Assembly: GCA_026545225.1 (NCBI GenBank)
Contig: CM048849.1
Coordinates: forward strand, 48,095,836 to 48,159,835
DNA from: Cornus controversa
Taxonomy: Eukaryota; Streptophyta; Magnoliopsida; Cornales; Cornaceae
DNA length: 64,000 bases
Direction: 5' to 3'
In this document: positions 14,201-26,270 of the stretch, piece by piece
How positions within the stretch are numbered: the stretch's first letter is position 1
Layout of the letters: every line of letters starts with the position of its first letter
Position numbers and translations under genes: made by a program
Notes under the pieces: model-generated
What the model was told of the DNA's origin: nothing
The model's input: only the letters and a program-made list of their open reading frames with translations
The model's database searches: none

Positions 14201-14653
14201 GAAACTAGTAAGATCTCAGTTCAATTGATATTCAATCATTGAAATTATGTTGTCTGTTTGATTTATATCTTACCCTTGAGCTATTGCGCAGGTTTCATTG
14301 TGATGCAGTATCTTAAAGGACAACTTAAGGATTTGTCAGCTGTTCCAGGCTTGGCCGAGTCTTCTGCGATTTTAGATGGATGCAATTTGTTAAAATGTGA
14401 CATCAATGATAGTGTTGTCAATATGAGCATTGAAGAGTTAAATGCATTTATTGGCAGTGACCAGAGAAAGAGAGCAGCAGAAATGTAAGTTGGAGCTGTA
14501 AGACTCGTTGAATCATTTCTACATTGGATCATGTTTTATTGTACCAGTTTCGAAAGATTTCTTTAATCACTATATTGGTCCTTTTTGTTGTATTATGTTA
14601 AATAGTTTTTTTTTTCTTACAGGTTTTGTGATGATGTGCCCCCCCAATCATGA
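11269..14653 (+). CDS. uncharacterised conserved-looking plant protein, 155 residues
   Basis: I do not recognise this gene. Five exons join in frame: 11269-11346, 11457-11559, 12075-12137, 14292-14484 and 14623-14653, each with GT-AG borders. The product starts MAEDLLLGG and has an acidic N-terminus (IEDVHWLCSLSESELD). A leucine-rich, probably helical stretch (LKTLVLQRAKVIGH) follows. A second helical half (FIVMQYLKGQLKDL) and an ESSAILDGCNLLKCD segment come next, and the end is CDDVPPQS. There is no signal peptide or membrane span. The ATG is the first in its exon. Non-coding 5' exons are likely: a CT-rich leader around 9480-9720 and perhaps 10415-10475, followed by an acceptor near 11212. 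Exon 3 is 63 bases long, so skipping it keeps the frame. Correct splice phases throughout argue that this is a live gene rather than chance. Confidence 0.7.
13525..13616. repeat. perfect 46-bp tandem duplication
   Basis: Positions 13525-13570 and 13571-13616 are identical, starting TTGTCATCACC. The duplication lies inside intron 3 of the uncharacterised gene. Perfect identity suggests it is recent. Confidence 0.95.
13693..13862. repeat. imperfect two-copy repeat, about 94-bp period
   Basis: CATTCCTGTTCAA followed by a GAAATGTGGCAAAAGAAGA block occurs twice, starting near 13693 and near 13787, with diverged sequence in between. It lies in the same intron, directly after the 46-bp duplication. 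Confidence 0.6.
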
Positions 14654-17235
14654 GAAGAAAACTGCCTCTGGAAGATCCTTCTAAGTAATTTTGCACTGTT
14701 TCTCCAGCTTGTATGCGCCTTTGATGGCCTTCTTGACTCTGGAAGATACTTCAAAGCATCCTTCACATTTTTGAGCTCTTTTTTCATGTTCTTACCTCTC
14801 TGTTTCTTGCTTTATTTCCATGATAAGCTTATGAATTTGACATGTACTTGTTATCGAATATAAAGGAGATTTTGCTTTCAAAATGAGCCTGCATATCTAG
14901 TTTCTACACACCTGCCCCGAAAGAATTGTTTGCACCCAAGAGGAATTGCTTGCTAGGCATTAGAGCCAAGTTTTTTATACACTTGAGCCAACCCCTTGGG
15001 GTGGTGCTACTTGAATTATTCATACATGCATATATTTTTTTGTCATAATGTTTTTTTTTTATAAGGGTCATAATGCTGTCACTGTCGGAGTATTTTGCAG
15101 TCACTGGATTGGATTGAAAGGTTTCTGTCAAATCAATGGCTGAGGGTTCACAATGGTTGCATTGCCATGATAGCCTTTTCCTTCCTTGAACAATAAGGTA
15201 GTAGATAATTTACTTCTAGCGCTCACTACCTTCTTAGAACTGCATTCTTAGATTATGTATGTTTGTGAATGCCTGTAATTTTTGTTCTCTGCAGTAAACG
15301 ATGGCCCCAAAAACTTGAAGAATGCTTACTGGTTACTGAATATTAAAGATAAGAGGATAACACTTTTTTGACATGTTAATGTTGAACTTTAGTTACATGT
15401 AATGATAAAATATGTCTGTATGTGTCTTGCACTACCAGTCTACCATGGTGATGATACACGCAAGCGGGTTTTCTACCAAAGGGTGACAACATGTTAGTTA
15501 ATACCCTAAATTGTGGCCAATTGTTAGAGGTTCTTGTCCCATGTGGGATCCGGATGTGGTGAGTGTACTACTCAATGATTTAAACTAGGGCAAATGCCCG
15601 ACCGGTAAATCAATACACTAAAATGTGTCCGAATGTGGAGGCTTTATCAAACATGAAACGAAAAAGGGAATTAAGTAGGTTACACGTGGAAAGACTTTTT
15701 GAAATATATAGCACGTGTTTGTTTGCAGTCAATTTAGGTAGGTGCTTACAAGCAGAGGTGATGGAGTCAAATTTGGAATCGTAAAGAAACTATAACTGAA
15801 TGGAGTCATTACAGTTTCAATTTTGGTTCGATTCTAAGCTTTAGAACTGGAAGTGAGAAAAAATTGTATCCATTACCTAAATAATTCAATTTTTTCAAAG
15901 ACAAAATGTACAGTTATTTGGATCTTGTTGCTACAAATGATAATATTCCTTAAGTACTATTCTAGTTATTTCAAAGGATAACTATAATTCAACTAATTAA
16001 ACATATGCCCCTCAACGAAAGAAAATTATAACAAATTTTTTTAAAGTTGACCAATCAATTACACCACGGACATAGAAAATATAAATTCAAGTTTCAGTTT
16101 AAAGCCAAATATTATAATATGAGCTTTTTTTTTTTTTTTCTTTTGCGCGAAGATGTTTAACAAATTTGTATTACTGTGAAAATGAAGCGAGTCAACGCTT
16201 TTCATTTTCTTTTCCCGATGCTAGTTATAATAAAAAACCAATGAAGCTTCAGCAGCATACTGTAAGATCATGAAAAATGAGGAGATCTACAGGTTATCAT
16301 AAGAGTACCAGATAATGATTAAAAACTATAAGAGCATGTTGAGCATGTTTGCATGCTTCAAGGTAATGGAATCGGTATCATAACACTAAAAAATTGAATC
16401 GTTCTCAACAGTTCTGATTTTAAAATTGAGGAACCGTTGTGATCGGTTTCGATTCCACGAAGAATCGTAAAGAACTGAACCGTATGTACCTCTACTTACG
16501 AGCATACCATGCAAACTAAAGGCATTCACCTAGGGCCAATGTTTTTTTTACGGTATGAGGCCTCCAGAAGTGACGTAATCCACTTTTAATCATTTGTCAA
16601 AGACCGACAATGTTTAGCTAATTTCGAAAGTTAAACATGTATTGAATAAGTGACATATCCCAGCTTAAAAGATCAAGTAGAGAATATATATGAGCATTTA
16701 ATGCTCCAAGATCAAGAATATTTAATGTCCAAATATTAGGGAATGGCTGGTAATTATTGCGTTGGATAAGATGCATTCATTGTCGAACCAAAATACAAGC
16801 TCACAAGACCTGTATAGCTGTGGCATTAGAAATATTTTGCATGATGGTCTTTAACAGTTTGGACTCCAAAGTCCTTACACGCCCGCAACATAGAAAACCA
16901 AGCCCCCAGAAGTAACAAATATCTTTTTGGAACGCTAGGTGGGATGCAAATGGCCGAAAATTAAAAATTGTGCAAACAGGGTGCACTGCTTTATCCATGA
17001 CTTTATCCATGATTTTGATGAAGAGCCTCAAATGGAAAAACCAAACTTTGGTTTTTGTACCTTTGTAAATGATACATCTTTCATCTTAATTTGTAATTAT
17101 TTTTTAACAAGTGATAATTGTTTAGATTCCTTTCTTTAAACTTATGCTACAATACTTATTCTGTCATCGCAAAACTTTGTCCCGACTCATTTTCAATCCC
17201 CTAGCATGCACTCATGAATTTGATCAAGAACATTA
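14654..17235. other. intergenic region between the uncharacterised gene and a MITE
   Basis: The first several hundred bases probably include the 3' UTR of the upstream gene. From 15750 to 16500 there are two blocks with words such as GGAATCGTAAAGAAC and GAACCGTTGTGATCGG, arranged roughly as inverted ends of an old hAT-type element. No open reading frame with recognisable content is present. Confidence 0.4.
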
Positions 17236-17323
17236 GAGCATCAGGTATGCACCATCTTTTCTTTGCTCTCTATTGTTGGAGATTTTTTGTGAATCCTCCA
17301 AAGGGACGAGTCTCACACCAAAT

Positions 17324-17364
<41 letters not shown>

Positions 17365-17388
17365 CTTATTCTAGCATAGCGGATGCTC
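17236..17388. mobile_element. Tourist-like MITE (PIF/Harbinger superfamily)
   Basis: This is a 153-bp element. Its ends read GAGCATCAGGTATGC and, on the opposite strand, GAGCATCCGCTATGCT, so the inverted repeats match at 13 of 15 positions. It is flanked by TTA at 17233-17235 and at 17389-17391, the target duplication typical of Harbinger elements. The inside carries a (CT)n tract at about 17327-17362. The GAGCAT terminus is shared with the right end of the Harbinger element at 29762-33568, which suggests a related transposase. Confidence 0.85.
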
Positions 17389-19925
17389 TTAGAGATACAC
17401 TAGTGTTCAAGATTCAAATTGTCTTAACAACTCATCTACTAATATCCAATGGTACTCATGATTTTATTTGTTTTCAAAACTTCTTGATTCTTTGCTTAAT
17501 ACATCTCAGAAACTATTATCATAATTCAGAATATAGATGTTAAAATGTATGGAGGTCTGATTTAACTAATCGTGTACTGTAATGGTGTAGGGTTGAAATC
17601 ATAACAAGATTAGGATTTTCTTTTTCCAGCGGAGACCCATTTTGGGCCCATCTACAATTCATCAAAACTTCATTTTTATTTTATCCGTTGATTTTTTTTT
17701 TAGCTACTGGGTACACACACCACTCTCAAAGAGGACTTGATTTTTAAACTTAATGTTTGCTAGACACTATGACCAAGTTAAGGAATATTTTATCCATATA
17801 ATAAAAAATAAATAAACGAATTGCTCCTAAATTACTAGCTTGGAGAGCCACGTCATTCATAATATATATCACTATGACTTGCTAGTTAGGAAGTATGAAT
17901 ACGGATATGACACAATACGAGTACGGTGATACGACAAATCTTAAAAAAAACATAATACAAGTACGACATGATACGATAATATAAAAATAATATATTTTTA
18001 TATATACGAAAGATTAATTTTATGTTATATATATTATTAACATTTTTTATAAAATATTATGACTAACAAACAAATTAAGAGTTAAACAGTCATATTCCAT
18101 GCGATAAATTTTTTACTAAATCATGATATATATCTTAATACTTTTTTTAAAAAAAATAAAGGGTTAAGTGCATTTTACCCCCCTCAATTATTATCATATT
18201 GCAAGAAACTCCCTTGAACTATAAATTGACCCCTGAACTATCACCAAATTACAAGAAACACACCTGAACTACAATCAGATTGCAAGAAATCCCTGAACTA
18301 CAAATTGACCTATTTAGCAATCACCAAATTGCAAAAACCTCCCTGAACTATAAGAAACATACATTTAAGGACAAATCGTCAACTAGCATTTAGCGAAAAA
18401 AATCAAATTACTTTTTTGTCCTTAGTTAATATGTATGTTTGTTGATGAAGTAGAGTAAGGCCCTATTTGGTAGCACTTTCGATTTCAAATTTCAGCTTCC
18501 ATTTTCATTTTCTTGAAGTTATAGCAGAAATCGCGTTTGGTAACGCAGTTTTCATTTTTGAAAAAATGAAAGTGATGTCAAAATTTTGACAATCCTTAGG
18601 CATAATTTGAAAGCTTCATAACGAAGTTTTCAGTTTCAGATTTCATTTTTCAGTTCAAGTTTTTATTTATGATTTTTTTTTATAAAATACAATAAATAAA
18701 AATCTTTCTTGCTAAAAAATATAATATAATACAATAAATTAAAATTTTATAAAAAAAAAAATAAAAAAAATAGAAAATATAATAAATACAAATTGGTGAC
18801 TCAAAAAAAAATATAGAACAAAATAAAATACAATAAAATAAGACATGTTAGTTATGTTGATTGTATAGATTGAGATATAAGGCGTATTTATATATATAAT
18901 GAGTTTAACAATCATAAGAGTATTTTTTACATTCTAAATTTGGAATGGGTCATGTGTGTCAATTAAGGTTAGATTTTGGACAGTAATTTAACGATTTGGG
19001 GTTTATTGCAGAGAGAGAAGATATTTCAATGGGTTAAGTGTCCAAATGATAGTTTAGGGGAGTTTTTTAAGAGAGAGAAGATTATTCAGAGGTTAAGTGC
19101 CCAAATGATAATTCAGGGGAGTTTTTTGAGAGGGAGAAGATTGTTCAGGGGTTAAGTGTCCAAATAATAGTTAAGGAGAATTTTTTGAGTGAGAGAAAAT
19201 AGTTGAAGGGGTTTAGACTTTGTTTGGATTCAATGATTTGGAAAGAAAAGAAAAGAAAAGAAAAGAAAGGAAATGATAAGATATTTTATGTTTGGATAAT
19301 TAATTAGGAGAGAAAAGAAAGGATTTGGAGGGATAGCTTATCCCTCAAAATCTTTCACTTGCTATCCTTCCAAAAATGAGAAGATTGGGAGAGAAATAAT
19401 AGCAAGTTAAATGATATTTTCATAATACCTAAAATGACCTCAACATTTTAAAAGAGACTTCTAAAAAGACATAAATACAGAAGAGTATAATAGTAAATTG
19501 TTTAAAATGATTTTTTTTCTTTCTTTTATTTAACTCATCTAAACAAAAATATATATATATTTTTTTTCTGTTATAATTTATGTAAACATGAATTCATGTT
19601 ATCCTTTTCTTTCCTTTCCTTTTCTCTTATAACTTATCTTATTTTTTTTTTTTTTTTCCTGTTCGAGTTATCTAATAAACAAGATGCGCTTAACCCTTAA
19701 ATGAATTAAAATTTTTTTTTAACAATTATAATTTGATATTATTGTTAGAAAATTTATATTTAATGTTTAAAACGCGTTAAAAATGTGTTATTGAGAAGCG
19801 TGTCAGATACATACATGATTGAAGTATTGACAAGTATAGGAGGCATGCGTGAGTATCCTAATAGTATCTGTATGCGAGTAGATTGTAGAAGTATGGTGCT
19901 TCCCAGTATATCTGTATCTTGCGCG
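17389..19925. other. AT-rich repeat-laden intergenic region
   Basis: Blocks near 17885-17945 (TACGGATATGACAC, ATACGAGTACGG) and 19790-19920 (GTGTCAGATAC, GTGCTTCCCAG) may be the two ends of one decayed hAT-type element split by later insertions. Between them lie repeats of the phrase type CCCTGAACTATNA (18170-18360), their inverted counterpart GATAGTTYAGGGGAG (19030-19180), a TTTGGTAGC-type MITE remnant (18460-18680) and an (AAAAG)n tract (19238-19268). No gene is seen. Confidence 0.45.
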
Positions 19926-19929
19926 CGTG

Positions 19930-20036
19930 CGGACTGTTGAGTCGAAACCAAGGCCTAATACCATCGATAACCTAAACTCTCACATAAGATCTCTCACGAT
20001 ATTTCTCACGGAATCGCGTTCCTTTACTCCCACAAG
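19930..20036 (+). promoter_or_regulatory. candidate untranslated first exon of the mS34-like gene
   Basis: The segment ends CCCACAAG followed by GTCAGT, a plausible donor. The coding exon at 22372 is preceded by TTATGCAG, an acceptor, at about 22357. A leader intron of about 2.3 kb would join them. This is inference from borders only. Confidence 0.3.
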
Positions 20037-20939
20037 GTCAGTGTCCGTATTTGATTTTCTCATGATCTTCTCACTCTTTTACTTTCTCTCTCAAAAATTC
20101 ACTAATGCGAAATGCTTCGAGTGATTAATGTTCTGTTTGATTGTTGATAAAATTGAGTGGAAATGGAAAAAATAAAAGCCTGAAAATTGAACACCTTGAA
20201 TATGAATTCTAGCTAAATACTTGTATTAGGCATGATTTATTCTTGCTGCTTGATCTTTGCGTGATACTTTAATGCTCTACTCTGGTTTATTTGGATGTTA
20301 TATGTTGGAGGTGTGTAGTTATGGTGTTTGTCAAAATGTCAATGAGAAATGTTTATTCAGTATTTGCGAAAGATCAGTACTTTTGATGCACTGTATGGTA
20401 TTCTTGTATTACATGCTTTGTTTTTACTATAAGTAGCTGGATCAGTCCTCTATAATTGAATAATCATAGGATGTAAACGAGCCAAGCCGAGTCTTGATCA
20501 GACTACACTCAAAATGTTAATGCTCTAAGAAATATGATCAAGCTGAATAAGCCTCTAAATGAGCCAATCTTGAGTAGATTGACTTTTTGGGTAATCCTAG
20601 ATTCTTAGTAGCTTGTCAAGTCAAGCTCAATAATTAGAGTTAGAAAGACCGGATTAGTCCTCTGGTCACTTCCAGTGCTCTTCCTCTTTCCTTCCTTATC
20701 TGCAATCTCTTTAAGGACATAAGATACATCCGCCCTTTCCCCCTCCCGTAACACCTACTTCATGCCTGGTGAATCAACAAGTCGGCTGTCGTAGGCGGAC
20801 CGAATCTCCCTTAGCTGCTCACCGATAGCCAAGTCAGTGGGGAGAATAAAATCGGGGTTGTGGTTATTTTATCTGTTCTCTGCGCTTTCTTTAAAGGAGT
20901 GTGGAAAACTATTGGTCTGAAACCCTAGGATCTGATATA

Positions 20940-21780
20940 AAGTTTCTGAATAAACGTGATCTAAACCTAGATGGGATGAGGGTCTCAATTCTAATTTTAA
21001 CTGATTTTAAGTAACTTTTAAAACTTAACTGAATATTCTAAACAATAATTCAAAATTCAACTGTTAAACTAAGATAATCAAAGACAACCATCATGGTAGA
21101 AATATAAAACATAAAGTAAAGTAATAAGCAAACATAAACACAGATTTACGTGGAAAATCCAAAAACGAAAAACCACATGACCTAGTCAAGCAGATCAAAA
21201 TCTACTATATGCAAAAGAGGTTTACAACTAAGTACCAAATTCTGCCTAGAATCACCTTGGAGTTTCTAAACCCAAAATTACATAAGATCTCCCCAAATCT
21301 CTCCAGTCGCTGATCCATCTACAAACACGTTCCTGCCATCTGCTTCTTCATAGACTTCTAGTCTACTCTCCAGTAACGTGCGCAAAAGTAGAGTATTCAA
21401 CGACCAAAGAACACACTCACCAAGCTAGATGTAACGAATGTGAAAAACAAAAACCTGAGCAATCAAAATTTGCTATTATGCACAATGGATGTTATAAAGA
21501 AAGCCTAGATGCTCTATTATATTGTGCTTAGGTTCTCTAAACTATAAATGCATTTTTATAGAATTTAGAGTTAGAAAACAAGTCTTAAGAGTTTCAATTA
21601 TATTTGGAAGCTCCCCATTCATATGGGATTAATGCAAGGATGATGTTGATCATGCCTTGACTGATTGACACTATGGCAATAGCTGTCGATCGATATGTCT
21701 ATCAAACAAGCTTCTAATCGTGTCAATCATGAACCAAGCTTGAGTAGTTTGGTTCACTTTATAGACCCAAATAATCCTCA
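20940..21780 (-). mobile_element. fossil Copia-type LTR fragment (tentative)
   Basis: On the minus strand the segment contains a TTTACGTGG-type motif common near the 3' part of plant Copia LTRs. Just beyond it is a word (TATCAGATCC) resembling the usual initiator-Met tRNA primer-binding site. No gag or pol frame is seen, and the boundaries are approximate. The element is old and clearly not whole. Confidence 0.3.
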
Positions 21781-22371
21781 AGCACCACAAAAAAAGTTGC
21801 AAATTTGGCAGGAAGTTTTTTAAACTCACCAGTGTTTGTAATTATTACTGGCTTCTCAACCTTGTTGGTGACATTTTTCATGTTAACATCTGTGTTCCAT
21901 AGAATTACTTGGTACGACCTGTATTTGCTTTAGCATAGTTGAAGCTGTTATGTTCTTTCTTAAGACGCAATTTCTTTGTCCTTTTTCTTCCTGTTTTTGG
22001 GGTGTGGAGGATGAGGGAGAAAATAGTTAATTTCTCTTGTACTTCCTTTTCTTGGTTAACTGCCTTAGCTTAGATGTGATTTACCAGTTTTCACAAGGCA
22101 ATAACTTAGGCTGAAAATAAGTAAAGTGATCAGTGGAAATCATGAATGTGAACATGCTGAAAGATTTCTTCATCAGATGATGCATCTTAAGTGATGTCTA
22201 ATTTATTTACATGCTCACTGGAAGACTTTCAAGCAGTTCTCTGTTGATAGAGCATATTATTTCATTTGCGTTTTCTTTGTTTTCTTTTCTTATATTATGA
22301 GTAATATAATTGGATTTGCTAGAAAGACTTGGGACACTTCACATATATCTTATGCAGAATAGCAGTAGATA

Positions 22372-22764
22372 ATGGCCAAAAAATCAGTAGAGTCTGTAGC
22401 AAAAGCAGTTGGAGAGTACCAGTATCCATGGCGAGAGAAGTTGGCAAAGTACAAGGATGAGCTCTCTAAGGGTGTTTGGGGTTCCTGGGAGCTTGGGGCG
22501 TGGAAACCTCTTGGCATGAGTGCACGTCGTCGAGCCCGCCTCCGCAAAGAAGTTTTAATTGCTGGAGAAGATTGGCCATACGATCCAGAAAGGAAAGAGA
22601 TGAAAACCAAAAGGAAAGGGCACAAGTGTGATAGGATAGCAGCAGAGAAGCGGGCCAATACTGCTGAATTAATGAAGAAAATGCCTCAAATGTTGGCAGA
22701 TTACAGGAAGAGAAGGTGGGAGAAGAAGATGAATGAAGAGGATGCCAAGGCTGCAAAAAATTAG
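22372..22764 (+). CDS. mitochondrial small-subunit ribosomal protein mS34-like
   Basis: A 130-residue basic protein is encoded in one exon. It begins MAKKSVESVAK and contains YPWREKLAKYKDELSKG, then a tryptophan-rich WGSWELGAWKPLG. A basic ARRRARLRKEVL and GEDWPYDPERKEMKTKRKGHK follow, and the tail (RKRRWEKKMNEEDAKAAKN) is strongly helical and charged. From memory this matches the small plant protein assigned as mS34 in the plant mitoribosome. It would act in the mitochondrial 28S/SSU particle. The ATG lies 14 bases after a splice acceptor, so the 5' UTR is probably interrupted by an intron. Length and composition fit an intact gene. The exact family name is the uncertain part; the reading frame is not. 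Confidence 0.7.
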   Translation: MAKKSVESVAKAVGEYQYPWREKLAKYKDELSKGVWGSWELGAWKPLGMSARRRARLRKEVLIAGEDWPYDPERKEMKTKRKGHKCDRIAAEKRANTAELMKKMPQMLADYRKRRWEKKMNEEDAKAAKN

Positions 22765-23173
22765 GTCCCATTTTACTCTTTCCCTTTTCAATCCATTTGT
22801 CTCTGTGGACAAATTTGCTTGGTTGATGATGTTGCTGATCATGTACCGCTTTGTACCGCACATTTCATAAGATGGTTCTGTTCTTGTTCTCTCTTCCTTT
22901 TTAAGTAAAACAGTTGGTAATTAATCCTGTTCTTTTTGATGGACCTTGCAATATAATAGATTTTTGACATAACTGACTAAATTTCACCCCTCATTTGAGA
23001 TTCTTGCTGTTGTGCTATGATTTTTAGCTGAAAATTTCTGGTGCTTCTTTTGTTGGTTGTGTCAGGTAAGATTATTGTGTTGTGGCAGAAGTCCCAAAGT
23101 GGATGGTTGACGTTAAATTAATATTGGCACTTAATTTGTCTGGTAAATAATCATAGTAAATCTCAATCAAGGG

Positions 23174-23356
23174 TTGTAAACTAAGTCACCCAGAGCGAGG
23201 GCAAGAGCACATGAAAACGGCAAATTTTATGTCATACAGAGAAAGTGGCGGAGCATGAGCGAGAGCGACACCCAATCCATTTAGAAGAAAGTGGCGGAGC
23301 AGGAGCGAGAGCGACACCCAATCCATTTAGAAGAATTACGTGACTTAGATTGTAAG
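23174..23356. mobile_element. MITE family copy A, with internal 46-bp duplication
   Basis: The ends read CTAAGTCAC and GTGACTTAG in inverted orientation. The body carries GACAAATTTTATG-type and GAAAGTGG words shared with copies B and C. Inside, 23241-23286 and 23287-23332 are near-identical 46-bp tandem copies containing GAGCGAGAGCGACACCCA. It lies a few hundred bases after the mS34-like gene. Confidence 0.65.
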
Positions 23357-23892
23357 AATCTTCTTACACTTAAACTAGTGTGCAAAACATTATGCAATTT
23401 GTTAAGAGTTTCTCTAGTTTTTGAGAGGTTTCACTAGCACCTAAATGGTCCTCGGATGGGCTGAGGGCTTAAGTTATAAAAATAAATTTTCAAATAAATT
23501 TTTGTGAGTAAGACATCACACCCCACTCATATAAACTTAATAATAAACAATTGAGTTTGGAAGAAGTATTAATTTTCAATTGGAAATGCCAACAGCAAGC
23601 ACGTGTTATCATATCATTTTTTTTCTATTTTCATGCTTTTACCTTTTTATTTCTTGTTTTATTTCCATGGTGAGCATCTGAATTTTCAACAATTTAAAAA
23701 ACCGTGTTTTGACTTTTTTGGGCATCTGATGAACATTTCTTCATTTAGGTGGAAAATGGCAAGAAAAACATGGGAATTTGGTTTTATTAAACTCAACTCA
23801 ACAAATATGGCTGTCAAGTACTTGACTTGTTGGCTTGAGGTTAAAAGAAAATAACCAATAAAAAAATTGCATCTCCTATTATTATTATTATT

Positions 23893-24028
23893 ATCTTTTC
23901 GTAGTAAATTGTGACATGAGATTTTTGCAATAGAGTAAAGACGAGATAACATAAGAATGCGTAGACATTGTGGAATTATCTTTTTGTAGTAAATTATGAC
24001 TTGAGATTTTTGCAATAGAGTAAGACGA
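23893..24028. repeat. two-copy repeat, about 84-bp period
   Basis: Two copies of about 54 bases share GTAGTAAATT and GAGATTTTTGCAATAGAGTAA with only a few differences. The first starts near 23892 and the second near 23976, with about 30 unrelated bases between them. Confidence 0.75.
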
Positions 24029-24045
24029 TGAAACTCATGTTGAGT

Positions 24046-24205
24046 CCAAAAGGCTTCTAATATAATGGTATAATCTCCTACCGTCATAGAAGAGAGGGGT
24101 GGTTCAAGTCTCGATGTGAACAATGTGTGTGAATACTTTTCGATCGTTGGACTCACACAGATTATATTGTCTGTGAAAAAATGATGAGTATTTTTTTTTT
24201 GAATT
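24046..24205 (+). mobile_element. diverged tRNA-derived SINE
   Basis: The order AAAGGCTTCTAATATAATGG, ATAATCTCC, then GGTTCAAGTCTC (an RNA polymerase III B-box) and a terminal T tract near 24190 parallels the better preserved SINE at 61585-61700. The 3' part is longer here. Flanking duplications are not clear, which implies greater age. Confidence 0.5.
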
Positions 24206-25280
24206 TATTATATAAATTAACGTGATAAACTCAAAAACTTAAAAAAGAATGTTTTGAAGACTAGTTGTTGCATAGTGGTTAGTGAATATTAAAAGGACAA
24301 GGAGTAGAACACTTGATGAACATGTACCTATTATTTGTGGATATCATGTCACTACTTTATCCATGATTTTAGAAGAAAACTTCACATGGTGAAATAATTA
24401 CGGTTATTGCTTTGGGTGATTGCCTGATAGAATCGTAAAAATTGAACTTAGTTTACGACTTCGAGAGCAATCACTTTATATAAAATTAACGTCAAACATC
24501 AAATATGCGTCACACAATCTAGCCGAGATTTTTTCAATCAAATTGCAGTTGTTATGGTTGATTGTGGATTATTACATAGTCAATGGGCCTGTACGGATCA
24601 CAGCATAATGTGTGCCCTAGGTAGTCCAATTTCAACTTGGGCCCGCCTATTATGAAGTGAAAAGCGGCTAATTTGGTCAAAAGTAGTGAACATGGTGAAT
24701 GCTATAAGATATAGAACAATGCAACACGTCTCGAATAAATATCATAAATTTTAACTCGAATCTATGTGGTAGATGATATAGTCCATTATTTTAGAAAATA
24801 AAATTAAATGATAAGTTATTCTGACTTTAAAAAACGTTTCATTGAGAAAACACTCTGTAGCTTCACTAAAATTCTGACTTCAAAAATGTTTTCAAATCAG
24901 GTTTGTCATTTAGAAAATAATTTTCAAGTCTGATTTAGAGAGTGCTAATTTGGTTACTATAGGTTGTATACTCTTGACCAAAATTCTGACTTTAAAAACG
25001 TTTCATTGAGAAAACAGTTTTCAAATCGTTTTTCATATAACTATAAAAGATGAGTAATTCTCTACAAACAAGCTTTATTTAACTGTGATTTTTTAAAAAA
25101 CAGTTCTCAGAAACTGTTAGCAAAACAAATTTTTGTACTGAGTTTTGAATTTCAGTTATCAAAAAACAGAAAATAGAACCAAACAGATCCTATATTTCTG
25201 AAGCCTTTGATTTTTCCCTTTCTTGTAAAGCTTGATATGAGAAAACAAAATTGTAGGAATTCATTGATAATATATGTGTG

Positions 25281-25283
25281 TCA

Positions 25284-25333
<50 letters not shown>

Positions 25334-25334
25334 G
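25281..25334. repeat. (TG)n-(TA)n-(GA)n compound microsatellite
   Basis: Three dinucleotide tracts follow one another without interruption. The tract lies in gene-free DNA. Confidence 0.9.
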
Positions 25335-25708
25335 ATGACTCATGAATGTTAGGTCATTACAATGTAGTCCAATTCTTTTGGTGCATGGCTTGATGAACTG
25401 AGAGCAAATAGTATATTATAGTACTACTATGGGGGCTCATGGGATTCTCAGGGGGGACAAAAGATGGAGGTGAGGGTCTAAGCCAATGACTTGGATCAAA
25501 GCAGCTTTTCAAGGATGTGTTAGGTCATCCCCACATTTTCTCCCTAGTGACAAAGAGTGTGATCTTCTTGTTGGCCATGCTTGTCTGTTATAACAAACCC
25601 ATGGCAATAAAGTCCCATGGGACCCCTATGGTCTATAAAAATTATTTCTAGCACCTGCATATATATTATTATTCTCTCTCTTCTTACTTCCCCATATTTA
25701 GCTTTTAA

Positions 25709-25712
<4 letters not shown>

Positions 25713-25785
<73 letters not shown>

Positions 25786-25936
25786 GCTTTTGGCCTTGAG
25801 CACTTGAGATGTCTCAGTGGTTGCATATCCTATATGTGATTTCCCACCAATATACACATAACTCTCAAAGGTATTGCTCTAGAAAGTAAATTGCTTTCAA
25901 AACAGTCAAATATAAATATACTTTGCTTCATCAAGT

Positions 25937-25968
<32 letters not shown>
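25713..25968. repeat. (TA)n-(GA)n and (GA)n microsatellites
   Basis: A TA run passes into about 42 bases of GA at 25740-25781. A second GA run lies at 25937-25968. Both are on the same strand. Confidence 0.9.
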
Positions 25969-25969
<1 letters not shown>

Positions 25970-26270
25970 GTGGAGTTCCTTTTGGAAGAATGATTCCACT
26001 AATTAAGATATATTTTTAATTAATTATAGTCAAACCCATCATGGCATTATCAAGATAGCCCCACGCTTTGCAACCTCCAAAGAAAAAGTGCACAATATCA
26101 AAGTGTAGTCTAAAGAATGTCATCGAGACCAAAGAGTGATTAAAGACATTCCTAATTGTCCCCCTCACCACTTTAATCAGTTTCTCTATCTCTCTCTCCT
26201 CTATACACCAGTATGTGTGACACATGAATCGTACACATACGTTCATATATCTATATATATATATATATAG

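Noticed and set aside
22466-22861. minus-strand frames opposite the mS34-like gene
   Set aside because: They are antisense shadows of a well-supported coding exon.
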